NCBI GenBank assembly: GCA_002307275.1
Contig: DBTX01000061.1
Coordinates: forward strand, 1 to 48,938
DNA length: 48,938 bases
DNA from: Hungateiclostridiaceae bacterium UBA1305
GTDB taxonomy: Bacteria > Bacillota > Clostridia > Acetivibrionales > DTU013
Reading direction: 5' to 3'
Shown here one piece after another: positions 16,516-25,145 of the stretch. The stretch's first letter is position 1; the number at the start of each line of letters is the position of its first letter. The notes under the pieces were generated by a model. The model was not told the origin of the DNA, did no database searches, and was given only the letters and a program-made list of their open reading frames with translations. A program made the position numbers and the translations under genes.

Positions 16516-18051
16516 ATGAATAATGAACTGGTTCTCGTACTGGACTTCGGCGGTCAATACAACCAGCTGATAGCAAGACGGGTCAGGGAAGCAAAGGTAT
16601 ACTGCGAAGTATTGCCTTATAATACGACTGTTGACAGGATAAGGGCTTTGAATCCCAAGGGCATCATATTTACCGGCGGTCCAGCCACTGTTCTGGATCC
16701 GGCTGCTCCGTTCTGTGACAGTGAAGTACTCAAACTGGGTATACCTGTTCTTGGCATTTGTTATGGCATGCAGCTGATGGGTGTCATGCTTGGGGGAGAT
16801 GTCGAAAAAGCGGATCAGCGCGAATATGGCAAAATGGAAATTGAGCTGGAAAACACAAGCAGGCTTTTCAAAGGTGTTGACTGCAAAACGACCTGCTGGA
16901 TGAGCCATACATATTATGTAAAAAACATACCGCAGGGCTTCAGCAAAACGGCATGGTCGCCCAGCTGCCCTGCAGCAGCCATGGAGGATTGCAGCAGAAA
17001 TCTTTACGGAGTGCAGTTCCATCCTGAAGTGATGCATACGCCCAAAGGCAGGGATATGCTCAACAATTTCCTCTACGATATATGCGGCTGCTCGGGAGAC
17101 TGGGTCATGTCCTCTTTTGTGGAACAGAGCATCAGCGCAATAAAAGCAAAGGTTGGCAGCGGGAAGGTGCTTTGTGCGCTGTCCGGCGGCGTTGATTCCT
17201 CGGTAGCGGCTGTCATGATGCACAGGGCGATCGGAAAACAGCTGACCTGTATCTTCGTTGATCACGGACTCCTTAGAAAATATGAAGGAGACCAGGTGGA
17301 GAAAGTGTTCAGAGAAAAATTCGACATCAATCTGATCAGGGTGGACGCGGAGGACAGATTCCTTGAGAAGCTTGCCGGCGTTGAAGATCCTGAACGCAAG
17401 AGGAAAATAATTGGAGAAGAGTTTATCCGGGTTTTCGAGGATGAAGCAAAAAAGATCGGTAAAGTGGATTACCTCGTGCAGGGCACCATTTATCCGGATG
17501 TTATAGAAAGCGGCGCAGGTGATGCAGCCGTTATCAAGAGCCACCATAATGTTGGCGGTTTGCCGGATTATGTGGACTTTAAAGAAATTATCGAACCTCT
17601 GAGGAATCTCTTCAAGGACGAGGTCAGAAGAGCGGGGGAAGAGCTTGAAATACCGGCGGAGATCGTCTGGCGGCAGCCGTTCCCCGGGCCGGGCCTGGCA
17701 ATAAGGATCATTGGCGATGTGACCAGGGAAAAACTCGAGATTCTGAAGGATTCCGACCATATATTCAGAAGTGAGATTGTCAATGCAGGACTGGAACGGC
17801 AAATCAACCAGTATTTTACGGTTCTCACAGGGATGAGGAGCGTCGGAGTAATGGGCGATGAGCGGACCTACGATTTTACCCTGGCGCTCAGAGCAGTCAC
17901 TACAACAGATTTCATGACCGCCGATTGGGCCAGGATCCCGTATGACCTGCTGGAGAAAATCTCAAACCGGATCGTGAATGAAGTGAAGCACATCAATCGT
18001 ATTGTATACGATATTACAAGCAAACCACCGGCTACCATTGAGTGGGAATAA
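16516..18051 (+). CDS. guaA: GMP synthase (glutamine-hydrolysing)
   Basis: About 511 residues. The N-terminal class I glutamine amidotransferase domain has the nucleophile in GICYGMQLMG and the His-Glu pair in GVQFHPEVMHT. The ATP-pyrophosphatase domain has the PP-loop ALSGGVDSSVAA. The C-terminal dimerisation domain ends PPATIEWE. The enzyme converts XMP to GMP with ammonia channelled from glutamine. AGGAG at 16502-16506 lies nine bases before ATG 16516 but only three before ATG 16510, so the second ATG is preferred. It is separated from the pur cluster by an AEC transporter. The catalytic residues are intact. Confidence 0.96.
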   Translation: MNNELVLVLDFGGQYNQLIARRVREAKVYCEVLPYNTTVDRIRALNPKGIIFTGGPATVLDPAAPFCDSEVLKLGIPVLGICYGMQLMGVMLGGDVEKADQREYGKMEIELENTSRLFKGVDCKTTCWMSHTYYVKNIPQGFSKTAWSPSCPAAAMEDCSRNLYGVQFHPEVMHTPKGRDMLNNFLYDICGCSGDWVMSSFVEQSISAIKAKVGSGKVLCALSGGVDSSVAAVMMHRAIGKQLTCIFVDHGLLRKYEGDQVEKVFREKFDINLIRVDAEDRFLEKLAGVEDPERKRKIIGEEFIRVFEDEAKKIGKVDYLVQGTIYPDVIESGAGDAAVIKSHHNVGGLPDYVDFKEIIEPLRNLFKDEVRRAGEELEIPAEIVWRQPFPGPGLAIRIIGDVTREKLEILKDSDHIFRSEIVNAGLERQINQYFTVLTGMRSVGVMGDERTYDFTLALRAVTTTDFMTADWARIPYDLLEKISNRIVNEVKHINRIVYDITSKPPATIEWE

Positions 18052-18125
18052 ATACCAACACTAGAACGCTGATATACCAATACTTTCGCTGATTAGAAAC
18101 GAAACAGAAGGACACGTGGCATAAT

Positions 18126-19109
18126 ATGCAGGAAATGAGCATTATAGTTAATCAGATAGCAGCTTTGATCATATTGGCCGTCATCGGATACATTGCCAGG
18201 AAATCAGGCTTTCTATCAGATGGCGCAGATACGGTTTTATCAAAGGTACTCATTAGGATCACGGCTCCGGCACTGATCATTTCTACCATGACCTCCTACA
18301 ATTTCGATGCCGCGACTTTATCGGACGGTCTGTTGGTAGGCCTGCTGGCTATTATTTTCATGTTCTTCGCTCTTTTTACCGGAATGCTTTTCAGCAGGGT
18401 CATGAAGCTTGATGGATCGACGGCAAATGTATTCAAAGCACATCTCATGTTTGGAAATGTAGGTTATCTGGCGCTGCCGCTTTTCAAAGCTGTTCTCGGT
18501 GAAAGGGCGGTTGTGGTAGCAGCCTTTTTTGTACTTGCATTTGAACTGCTTTGCTGGACTACAGGCGTATTCATGCTGAATAAGCATAAAGGCTTGCCAT
18601 TTGTTGATACAATAAAGAAATTCATTTCTCCCAATACAATCTCCTGCCTGATTGGCCTGATATTCGCTTTTACCGGTTTACACCGTACCATTGAGGGAAA
18701 TGCTGCCGCTACGGTCATCTACAATTTCTTTTACAGCGCCCTGAACCCGTTGGGAAACTGCACCCTGCCGCTTGTAATGCTGTTTATCGGGATTTCTGCT
18801 GCCAACAACCCTTCAGGCAGCTTTGCAGCCATTGTTAAAAAGCCGGTCACATTGGTATTGTCCCTGCTGAAGTTATTGGTGATCCCGTTTGCAGTATTGG
18901 CGATCCTGCTGCTGCTCGGGGATCTGATCAACCCGTTCGTACGGACAATTGTGATCCTGGACATGGCAATGCCATGTGCAGCAATCATAGCGGCACTTTC
19001 CGCGGATTACGGCTCGGATTTCAAACAGGCAACAGATAATGTGATCTATACTACAGTGTTGTCTCTTTTCACTCTGCCCATATTCATACTTCTTCTGAAT
19101 TATTTGTAA
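18126..19109 (+). CDS. AEC-family (auxin efflux carrier-like) permease
   Basis: A 327-residue membrane protein with ten predicted helices in the five-plus-five arrangement of the AEC family. The start reads IVNQIAALIILAVIGYIARK, and LIRITAPALIISTM with the FGNVGYLALPLFKAVLG segment are typical. Bacterial AEC proteins export or exchange organic acids such as malate or malonate; the substrate here is unknown. The ribosome binding site is weak (GAAGGA, 14 bp from ATG 18126). It lies 74 bp after guaA with no visible terminator between them, so readthrough from guaA is possible. Confidence 0.9.
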   Translation: MQEMSIIVNQIAALIILAVIGYIARKSGFLSDGADTVLSKVLIRITAPALIISTMTSYNFDAATLSDGLLVGLLAIIFMFFALFTGMLFSRVMKLDGSTANVFKAHLMFGNVGYLALPLFKAVLGERAVVVAAFFVLAFELLCWTTGVFMLNKHKGLPFVDTIKKFISPNTISCLIGLIFAFTGLHRTIEGNAAATVIYNFFYSALNPLGNCTLPLVMLFIGISAANNPSGSFAAIVKKPVTLVLSLLKLLVIPFAVLAILLLLGDLINPFVRTIVILDMAMPCAAIIAALSADYGSDFKQATDNVIYTTVLSLFTLPIFILLLNYL

Positions 19110-19183
19110 TAGAATAAAGAGAGGTCTCTTGTGCGATATTATATACCATGTTGAATAAGAAATGTTTCTTTATTTAGACTTAA

Positions 19184-19221
19184 CACGAATGTTAATTAAA
19201 AAAAACAAGGGAATGTTCGTA
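19184..19221. promoter_or_regulatory. Possible PurR-box pair upstream of purE
   Basis: CACGAATGTTAA (19184-19195) and AATGTTCGTA (19212-19221) face each other just upstream of the promoter. The second, read in reverse, gives CGAACATT, the core of the Bacillus PurR box; the first is a weaker match. A perfect inverted partner of the second (TACGAACATT) recurs at 19438-19447 in the leader. Assignment is by resemblance only. Confidence 0.4.
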
Positions 19222-19238
19222 TTTTTTATTGTTCTCAA

Positions 19239-19268
19239 TTGACAAATGGTTCGTTCATTTGATAGTAT
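19239..19268 (+). promoter_or_regulatory. Promoter of the pur operon
   Basis: A perfect TTGACA (19239-19244) and TAGTAT (19263-19268) are separated by 18 bp. Transcription would start near 19275, leaving a leader of almost 440 nt before purE. Confidence 0.7.
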
Positions 19269-19274
19269 TAATAA

Positions 19275-19530
19275 GGTGAAGGATGAGTTTAAAGTTCAGG
19301 GAATAGACTGAATTGCAGCGCGCAGACCATGGAAACAAAGGGTTCCGGATGACAGAGTCCTATTTTAAGGGCAGCCTGTGAGCTTCAGGTTTAGAAAAGC
19401 TTCATGGAACAACCTAATTATTATAAAAGAAGTAAAGTACGAACATTTGAGGAACTTTGTCAGAACTAACCGACCATGAATGTCGGGCCGTTCAGGTGAT
19501 TATTTCTTAATAATATGGGAGGAGTAGTTT
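19275..19530 (+). promoter_or_regulatory. Long structured 5' leader of purE, class unresolved
   Basis: The leader contains several local hairpins (for example CCTG/CAGG near 19375-19389, and GGTTCC near 19340 with GGAAC near 19406). It also has an AGGGTTCCG segment that recalls ykkC-type RNAs, but the rest of that consensus is missing. The segment CGGGCCGTTCAGG is only loosely like the 3' part of ZTP riboswitches. I cannot assign it to a known class. Together with the terminator at 19645 it should be a regulatory leader. Confidence 0.5.
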
Positions 19531-19641
19531 ATGCTATACCACAATCCCTTCAATATGCCATCAACAGAGGTGTCTGCCTGTTTATTGCCAACATTGGCAT
19601 GGAGGATGGGCACCTTTTTGACTTCTGTTCAAATAAGGTAA
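19531..19641 (+). CDS. Candidate 36-residue leader peptide upstream of purE
   Basis: An ATG with a strong GGAGGAG box seven bases upstream starts a 36-codon frame (MLYHNPFNMPSTEV... ending SVQIR) that stops at 19641, three bases before the terminator hairpin. No homologue is known to me and the sequence has no obvious run of regulatory codons. Its position suggests that a ribosome finishing this frame would cover the terminator's 5' arm, which would couple translation to readthrough. An overlapping frame from ATG 19515 lacks an equally good ribosome binding site. Experimental support is absent. Confidence 0.4.
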   Translation: MLYHNPFNMPSTEVSACLLPTLAWRMGTFLTSVQIR

Positions 19642-19644
19642 GGA

Positions 19645-19677
19645 AGTTCGCCGGAAAGCGGACTTCTTGTTTTTTGG
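19645..19677 (+). terminator. Intrinsic terminator (attenuator) ahead of purE
   Basis: GAAGTTCGC and GCGGACTTC pair, with one G-U pair, around CGGAAA and are followed by TTGTTTTTT. It lies inside the leader, 37 bp before the purE start, which is the attenuator position. Confidence 0.75.
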
Positions 19678-19713
19678 TCATTTATGTAACAAATCATTGT
19701 ACGGAGGTATTTG

Positions 19714-20232
19714 ATGAATAATGGAAAGAACCCAAAGGTAGCAGTCATTATGGGAAGCGATTCTGATTTTCCTGTTTTGAAAAGCTGCTTAAAGCTTTTG
19801 AAGGAATTTGGCGTTGAAACGGAAACAATGGTATGTTCAGCCCACAGGACACCTGAAAAAGCTGCTGAATTTGCCACGAACGCAGAGAATAACGGATTTG
19901 AAGTAATCATAGCGGCAGCAGGGAAAGCCGCTCATCTGCCCGGTGTTCTGGCAGCATTCACTCCGCTGCCGGTAATAGGCATTCCTGTAAAGTCATCAAC
20001 CATGGATGGATTGGATTCACTCCTTTCCATCGTACAGATGCCCACAGGTATTCCAGTGGCAACCGTGGCAATCGACGGAGCTGAAAACGCTGCAATTTTG
20101 GCGGTGCAGATATTATCAGGACTGCACCCCGAACTTAGAGAACGGATGAAGGAATACAAGAAAGGCCTTGCTGCAAAGGTTGAGCGAAAAAACACAGAGT
20201 TGCAGAAGAAACTCAGGGAAGAAGGATTCTAA
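19714..20232 (+). CDS. purE: N5-carboxyaminoimidazole ribonucleotide mutase
   Basis: About 172 residues. ATG 19714 has a GGAGG box at suitable spacing; a TTG three bases earlier is too close to it. The substrate loop MGSDSDFPVL and SAHRTPEKA with its catalytic His are present. The class I tail DGAENAAILAVQIL is intact. PurE class I moves the carboxyl group of N5-CAIR to give CAIR, the sixth step of IMP synthesis. One loop reads AAAGKAAHLPG where the family usually has AGGAAHLPG, so a conserved Gly is Lys. PurK, the usual partner, is not in the window. It is the first gene of purE-F-M-N-H-D. Confidence 0.95.
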   Translation: MNNGKNPKVAVIMGSDSDFPVLKSCLKLLKEFGVETETMVCSAHRTPEKAAEFATNAENNGFEVIIAAAGKAAHLPGVLAAFTPLPVIGIPVKSSTMDGLDSLLSIVQMPTGIPVATVAIDGAENAAILAVQILSGLHPELRERMKEYKKGLAAKVERKNTELQKKLREEGF

Positions 20233-20234
20233 TC

Positions 20235-21671
20235 ATGGGAAAAGGGTCAACTGGAGATGTGATGTTCGGAAAGCTCCATGAGGAGTGCGGCGTATTCGGC
20301 GTATTCGATTGCGACGGGAATGATGTGGCGCGTATGACATACCACGGCTTGTATGCACTTCAGCACAGGGGTCAGGAGAGTGCGGGAATTGCAGTGAACG
20401 ACGACGGTGTAATTCTCCACCACAAGGATATGGGGCTGGTACCCGAGATATTCAATGATGTGGTTTTAAATCACCTTAAAGGCCGTATTGCAATAGGACA
20501 TGTCAGATATTCCACAACAGGGGCGAGTCTTAGGGAAAATGCACAGCCTATGGTTGTAAAGTACAAGGTTGGCCAGCTCGCTTTGGCGCATAATGGAAAC
20601 CTTGTCAATGCTTCAGAACTCCGGACCAGTATGGAGGAAAACGGCGCCATATTCCAGACCACAAGCGATACGGAGGTCATCGCCAACCTCATATCAAGAC
20701 ATAGGGTCGGAAGTGATAATATTGAAGAAACACTTGAAAAAGTCATGGATACGATCAAAGGGTCCTATGCAATTGTGATCGTCACGCCCAAAAGGCTTGT
20801 CGGTATAAGGGATCCTCAGGGTATCAGGCCGCTTTGCATTGGCAAGCTTGGAAATTCGCACATACTTGCCTCCGAGTCATGCGCTCTGGATGCGGTAGGT
20901 GCGGAGCTGATACGGGATGTGGAACCAGGAGAGATCGTCCTTATTGATTGCGATGGGATCAAATCCATCAAGACAAAAAGAAAAGAAGATTCACACCTTT
21001 GTATTTTTGAATTTGTATATTTTGCACGTCCGGACAGCGTGATCGACGGCACCAGCGTACTGCAGGCAAGGATTGCAGCAGGTAAAAGGCTTGCGATCGA
21101 GCATCCGGTTGAAGCAGATATTGTGATAGGCGCACCGGACGGCGGCCTGAATGCTGCACTCGGCTATTCGAGACAATCAGGCATACCTTACGGGCAGGGC
21201 TTGCTTAAAAACAGGTATGTGGGAAGAACCTTCATACAGCCGGAGCAGGGGCAGAGAGAATCCGGCGTACGCATAAAATTCAACGCAATGAAATCGGAAG
21301 TAGCCGGAAAGCGGGTTGTCATGGTTGACGATTCCATCGTCAGGGGTACGACGACAGGAAGGATCGTGCAGATGCTCAAGGACGCAGGTGCGAAGGAAGT
21401 CCACATGAGGGTCAGTTCTCCGCCTTACAAATTCCCATGCTATTTCGGAATAGACATATCCTCATCGGATCAATTGGTAGCTTCCAAGAATACGATTGAT
21501 GAGATCTGCAAAAAGATAGGAGCGGACAGCCTGGGTTATCTTAGTCTGGAAGGTCTTCTTGGGATCGCGCCGGACTCCAGCTGCGGCTTTTGTACAGCCT
21601 GCTTCAATTCTGCATATCCCATGGAAGTGCCGGTTGAAGGAAATAAGTTTTCATGTGGAGGAGGAAAATAA
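20235..21671 (+). CDS. purF: Amidophosphoribosyltransferase
   Basis: A 478-residue enzyme catalysing the first committed purine step, PRPP plus glutamine to phosphoribosylamine. A 17-residue propeptide precedes the catalytic Cys18 in EECGVFGVF, as in Bacillus-type PurF, which is processed after cluster assembly. The cluster-type cysteines appear in HLCIFEFVYFARPDS, FPCYFGID and SSCGFCTACF. The PRPP loop reads VVMVDDSIVRGTTTG. It begins two bases after the purE stop and has a GAAGGA box inside the purE end. Oxygen-sensitive cluster degradation is known for this class and is expected here. Confidence 0.96.
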   Translation: MGKGSTGDVMFGKLHEECGVFGVFDCDGNDVARMTYHGLYALQHRGQESAGIAVNDDGVILHHKDMGLVPEIFNDVVLNHLKGRIAIGHVRYSTTGASLRENAQPMVVKYKVGQLALAHNGNLVNASELRTSMEENGAIFQTTSDTEVIANLISRHRVGSDNIEETLEKVMDTIKGSYAIVIVTPKRLVGIRDPQGIRPLCIGKLGNSHILASESCALDAVGAELIRDVEPGEIVLIDCDGIKSIKTKRKEDSHLCIFEFVYFARPDSVIDGTSVLQARIAAGKRLAIEHPVEADIVIGAPDGGLNAALGYSRQSGIPYGQGLLKNRYVGRTFIQPEQGQRESGVRIKFNAMKSEVAGKRVVMVDDSIVRGTTTGRIVQMLKDAGAKEVHMRVSSPPYKFPCYFGIDISSSDQLVASKNTIDEICKKIGADSLGYLSLEGLLGIAPDSSCGFCTACFNSAYPMEVPVEGNKFSCGGGK

Positions 21672-21672
21672 A

Positions 21673-22695
21673 ATGATCGATTATAAGTCAGCCGGGGTGG
21701 ATGTCGAGGCTGGGTACGAATCTGTAAAGCTCATGAGAAATGATGTAAAAAGAACCTTCAGACCGGAGGTTTTAACTGATATAGGAGGTTTTGGCGGCCT
21801 TTTTGCGCTGGATAAAAGCAAATACGAGGAACCGGTACTGGTGTCCGGTACCGATGGCGTCGGAACAAAATTGAAAATAGCATTCCTGATGGACAGACAC
21901 GATACAATAGGCATCGATGCCGTGGCAATGTGCGTCAACGATATCATCTGCGGCGGCGCTGAACCGTTATTCTTTCTGGATTACATCGCACTGGGGAAAA
22001 ACAGGCCGGAAAAAGTTGCCAAGATCGTAAAAGGCGTTGCCGAAGGCTGTATCATGTCAGGGTGCTCGCTGGTCGGTGGTGAGACTGCCGAAATGCCGGG
22101 CTTCTATCCGGAAAGCGAATATGATATTGCGGGCTTTGCCGTGGGTATTGTGGACAGGAAAAAGATCATTGACGGGAAAAGCATCAAAGCAGGCGATATT
22201 CTGATCGGCCTTGCCTCTTCAGGTCTTCACAGCAATGGATATTCCCTTGTCAGAAGGCTTCTGAACCCAACCGCTGAGAGACTCCTGGAACATGTCGGGA
22301 AGCTTGGTACGACGCTTGGGGAAGAACTACTCAAACCTACACGAATATACGTAAAGACAATCCTGCAGCTAAAGGATAAATTCCCGATCAAGGGACTTTC
22401 ACATATAACAGGCGGCGGATTCATAGAGAATATCCCAAGGATGATTCCTGAGGGGCTCAGGCTGAAAATCAAGCTTGGAGCATGGCCTGTACCGCCCATA
22501 TTCAATTTGCTGCAGAAAATAGGCGAGTTGAGTGACGCGAGCATATACAACACCTTCAATATGGGGATAGGAATGGTCATGGCAGTAAGTCCCGGGATTT
22601 CGGGCGATGTGGTGAGCTATCTTGAAACACTTGGCGAGAAGGCATATATTATTGGCGAGGTTATTAAGGGAGAGGCTGGAGTAGATTTATGTTAA
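21673..22695 (+). CDS. purM: Phosphoribosylformylglycinamidine cyclo-ligase (AIR synthetase)
   Basis: About 340 residues from ATG 21673, one base after the purF stop with a strong GGAGGAGG box. An upstream start at 21559 would overlap purF deeply and is rejected. The family motifs LVSGTDGVGTKLKIAF, DAVAMCVNDIICGGAEPLFFLDY and GGETAEMPGFY are all present, as is the C-terminal ITGGGFIENIPR. The enzyme uses ATP to close FGAM into AIR in the cytoplasm. Length and motifs are complete. It overlaps purN by seven bases. Confidence 0.96.
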   Translation: MIDYKSAGVDVEAGYESVKLMRNDVKRTFRPEVLTDIGGFGGLFALDKSKYEEPVLVSGTDGVGTKLKIAFLMDRHDTIGIDAVAMCVNDIICGGAEPLFFLDYIALGKNRPEKVAKIVKGVAEGCIMSGCSLVGGETAEMPGFYPESEYDIAGFAVGIVDRKKIIDGKSIKAGDILIGLASSGLHSNGYSLVRRLLNPTAERLLEHVGKLGTTLGEELLKPTRIYVKTILQLKDKFPIKGLSHITGGGFIENIPRMIPEGLRLKIKLGAWPVPPIFNLLQKIGELSDASIYNTFNMGIGMVMAVSPGISGDVVSYLETLGEKAYIIGEVIKGEAGVDLC

Positions 22696-23312
22696 GGCTT
22701 GGGATACTGGTTTCAGGCGGAGGCACCAACCTGCAGTCCATCATCGACAAGATTCAAAACGGATATCTGGCCGGATGCGGGATTGTGACTGTCGTTTCAA
22801 GCAAGACCGGTGTTTACGCACTCGAGAGGGCACAGAAACACAACATACCCTCGGCAGTGATTTCAAAAAAAAGCTTCGGCTCGATGGAGGAATACGACAG
22901 CGCTCTCATAGCGCATTTCAAACAGTACGAGGTGGAGCTCGTCGTGCTTGCAGGTTTTTTGTCCATGCTTGGACAGGCTTTCGTAGATACATACAGGAAC
23001 AGGATCATCAACATACACCCGTCTTTGATACCGTCCTTCTGCGGCAAAGGCTATTATGGGATCATACCGCATCAGAAGGCGCTGGAATACGGTGTAAAGG
23101 TAACAGGGGCAACCGTACACTTTGTGGATCTTGAATATGACTCCGGACCAATCATTCTGCAAAAAGCCGTTGAAGTAAAGCCCGATGACACCCCGGAAAG
23201 CCTTCAACTGCGAGTAATGCAGGAAGCCGAGTGGGAGCTTCTGCCCAAAGCGATCCGTCTATACAAGGAAAACCGCCTAATCCTTGAAGGCCGAAAAGTC
23301 CGGATCGAATGA
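22689..23312 (+). CDS. purN: Phosphoribosylglycinamide formyltransferase
   Basis: A 207-residue folate-dependent enzyme that formylates GAR with 10-formyl-THF. The N-terminal LGILVSGGGTNLQSIID phosphate loop and the active-site block INIHPSLIPSFCGKGYYG (catalytic Asn-His) are present. The downstream VKVTGATVHFVDLEYDSGPII completes the family pattern. It overlaps the end of purM and has a GGAG box nine bases upstream of its ATG. The C-terminal end is followed by the GGGGACGGTTCTC repeat cluster, which separates it from purH. Confidence 0.95.
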   Translation: MLRLGILVSGGGTNLQSIIDKIQNGYLAGCGIVTVVSSKTGVYALERAQKHNIPSAVISKKSFGSMEEYDSALIAHFKQYEVELVVLAGFLSMLGQAFVDTYRNRIINIHPSLIPSFCGKGYYGIIPHQKALEYGVKVTGATVHFVDLEYDSGPIILQKAVEVKPDDTPESLQLRVMQEAEWELLPKAIRLYKENRLILEGRKVRIE

Positions 23313-23313
23313 C

Positions 23314-23457
23314 GCAACCGGGGGGACGGTTCTCGGCAACCGGGGGGACGGTTCTCGCGGTTTCGCAACCGGGGGGACGGTTCTCGTGGTTTCGCTCTTC
23401 TTGCTTAATTCAAAGAGCGGACAAATTCAAAGAGGGGACGGTTCTCGCTTTGAATTT
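23314..23457. repeat. Cluster of GGGGACGGTTCTCG repeats between purN and purH
   Basis: Three copies of a 22-bp unit containing ACCGGGGGGACGGTTCTCG lie at 23314, 23336 and 23365. A fourth variant (23429-23447) lies inside a perfect 10-bp inverted repeat, AAATTCAAAG/CTTTGAATTT (23423-23432 and 23448-23457). The GGGGACGGTTCTC core resembles a dispersed element seen in many bacterial genomes; that resemblance is from memory. Confidence 0.9.
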
Positions 23458-23513
23458 TTGGGAAAGTTCCTGACTTGAATAGTATGAATAAATTTGCGAA
23501 GGAAGAGGAACAC

Positions 23514-25058
23514 ATGATAAAGCGCGCGTTGATCAGCGTATCTGATAAAACAGGTATTGTAGAACTGGCTGCAGAGCTTTTGAAGCATGGCGTGGAAATC
23601 GTATCCACCGGAGGCACGCAAAAAGCGCTGGCAGAAGCAGGGATAAAAGTGACAAACATTTCAGAGGTAACAGGCTTTCCCGAGTGCCTTGACGGGCGTG
23701 TCAAAACGCTTCATCCAAAGGTGCACGGCGGCATTCTTGCGATCCGCGGCAATGAAGAGCACATGAGGCAGATCAAGGAACTCGGAATTGAGCCGATCGA
23801 CATGATCATCATCAACCTCTATCCTTTTGCGCAAACCATTCTGAAAGGCAATGTCAAGCTGGAGGAAGCCATTGAGAATATCGATATCGGCGGGCCGGCA
23901 ATGATAAGAGCTGCGGCTAAGAATTATCAGGATGTGGTCGTTCTTGTGGATCCTTCGGATTATGAAAAGGTACTCCATGAAATGAAGGCTAATGGCGAAG
24001 TTTCAATCAAGACCAGATTCAAGCTGGCTTACAAGGTTTTCGAACATACCAGCCATTATGATACTTTGATTGCGAAATACTTCAGGGACAGGTTGGGGGA
24101 GGAATTCTTCCCGGAGACACTTTCACTTACCTTTGAAAAAGTCCAGGAGATGAGGTATGGCGAAAATCCGCACCAAAAGGCTGTTTTCTACAGGGAAGCA
24201 GGACCAAACATAGGTTGCATGACTGATTCAAGGCAGCTTCACGGAAAGGAGCTGTCGTACAATAATATAAGTGATGCAAATGGCGCAATAGAGCTTCTGA
24301 AAGAGTTTGACGAGCCAACGGCAGTTATTGTAAAGGATGCAAATCCCTGCGGAGCGGCAAGCGCGGCAACAATATGGAGTGCTTATATGCTGGCCTATGA
24401 GGCTGACCCGTTGTCGCCGTTCGGCGGAATTATTGCCGCCAACAGAGAAATTGATGCGCAAACAGCTGAGGAAATCAGTAAGGTTTTCTATGAAATAGTG
24501 ATTGCCCCGGACTTCTCAGAGGATGCGCTGCAGATACTCACCAGGAAGAAGAATATCCGTCTGCTGAAGCTTGACAATATATCCGCCAAGCTCCCGGCAG
24601 GCACATATGATATGAAAAAGGTCACAGGTGGTCTGCTTGTTCAGGATTACAACAACGAGCTTGTCGATTCGGAGGAAATGAAATGTGTTACAATAGCCAG
24701 GCCTTCTGAGGAGCAGCTTGGTGATCTGCTGTTTGCGATGAAGGTGGTAAAACACACGAAGTCCAGCGGTATCGTACTTGCAAAAGCAAATCAGACCGTC
24801 GGCATAGGTCCGGGCCAGACCAACAGGGTGACTTCGTTGAGGGTTGCGATAGATTATGGGAAAGAAAAGTCAGAAGGGGCAGTGATGGCTTCAGACGCGT
24901 TTCTTCCATTTGCAGATTGCGTTGAAGAAGCTCATACCGCAGGAATTACTGCAATTATACAGTCTGGCGGTTCGGTTCGCGACCAGGAGTCGATCGATGC
25001 CTGCAACAAGTACGGAATCTCCATGATATTCACTGGAATGAGGCACTTCAAGCATTAA
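23514..25058 (+). CDS. purH: Bifunctional AICAR formyltransferase / IMP cyclohydrolase
   Basis: About 514 residues from ATG 23514 (AGAGGA box); a TTG at 23475 would add an unusual N-terminal tail. The N-terminal MGS-like cyclohydrolase domain starts RALISVSDKTGIVELAAELL and contains STGGTQKALAEAG and GRVKTLHPKVHGGIL. The C-terminal formyltransferase domain has the Lys-His region KDANPCGAA and VVKHTKSSGIVLAK. It carries out the last two steps to IMP. A 200-bp repeat-rich spacer separates it from purN, unlike the tight packing of the other pur genes, but no terminator with a T-run is evident there. Confidence 0.96.
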   Translation: MIKRALISVSDKTGIVELAAELLKHGVEIVSTGGTQKALAEAGIKVTNISEVTGFPECLDGRVKTLHPKVHGGILAIRGNEEHMRQIKELGIEPIDMIIINLYPFAQTILKGNVKLEEAIENIDIGGPAMIRAAAKNYQDVVVLVDPSDYEKVLHEMKANGEVSIKTRFKLAYKVFEHTSHYDTLIAKYFRDRLGEEFFPETLSLTFEKVQEMRYGENPHQKAVFYREAGPNIGCMTDSRQLHGKELSYNNISDANGAIELLKEFDEPTAVIVKDANPCGAASAATIWSAYMLAYEADPLSPFGGIIAANREIDAQTAEEISKVFYEIVIAPDFSEDALQILTRKKNIRLLKLDNISAKLPAGTYDMKKVTGGLLVQDYNNELVDSEEMKCVTIARPSEEQLGDLLFAMKVVKHTKSSGIVLAKANQTVGIGPGQTNRVTSLRVAIDYGKEKSEGAVMASDAFLPFADCVEEAHTAGITAIIQSGGSVRDQESIDACNKYGISMIFTGMRHFKH

Positions 25059-25145
25059 GGCCCTTCAAGCATTAAGCCAATTTGCAGCCTTCGTGCTGCG
25101 ATAATAGATAAGTTGTACATAAAATATGGCTGGAGGAGAAAGACC

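Noticed and set aside
16483..17802. A 439-codon open frame antisense to guaA
   Set aside because: guaA on the plus strand is intact with all motifs. The antisense frame has no ribosome binding site and no family signature, and mirrors codon bias.
19441..19520. ZTP riboswitch because of CGGGCCG near purE
   Set aside because: The 3' pseudoknot sequence CCGnCTGGGC is not matched and the 5' GACTGGCG domain is missing.
19500..19560. Purine riboswitch because of TAATATGG before purE
   Set aside because: The TAATATGG match is not followed by the conserved TCTACC segment, and the P1/P2/P3 stems cannot be formed.
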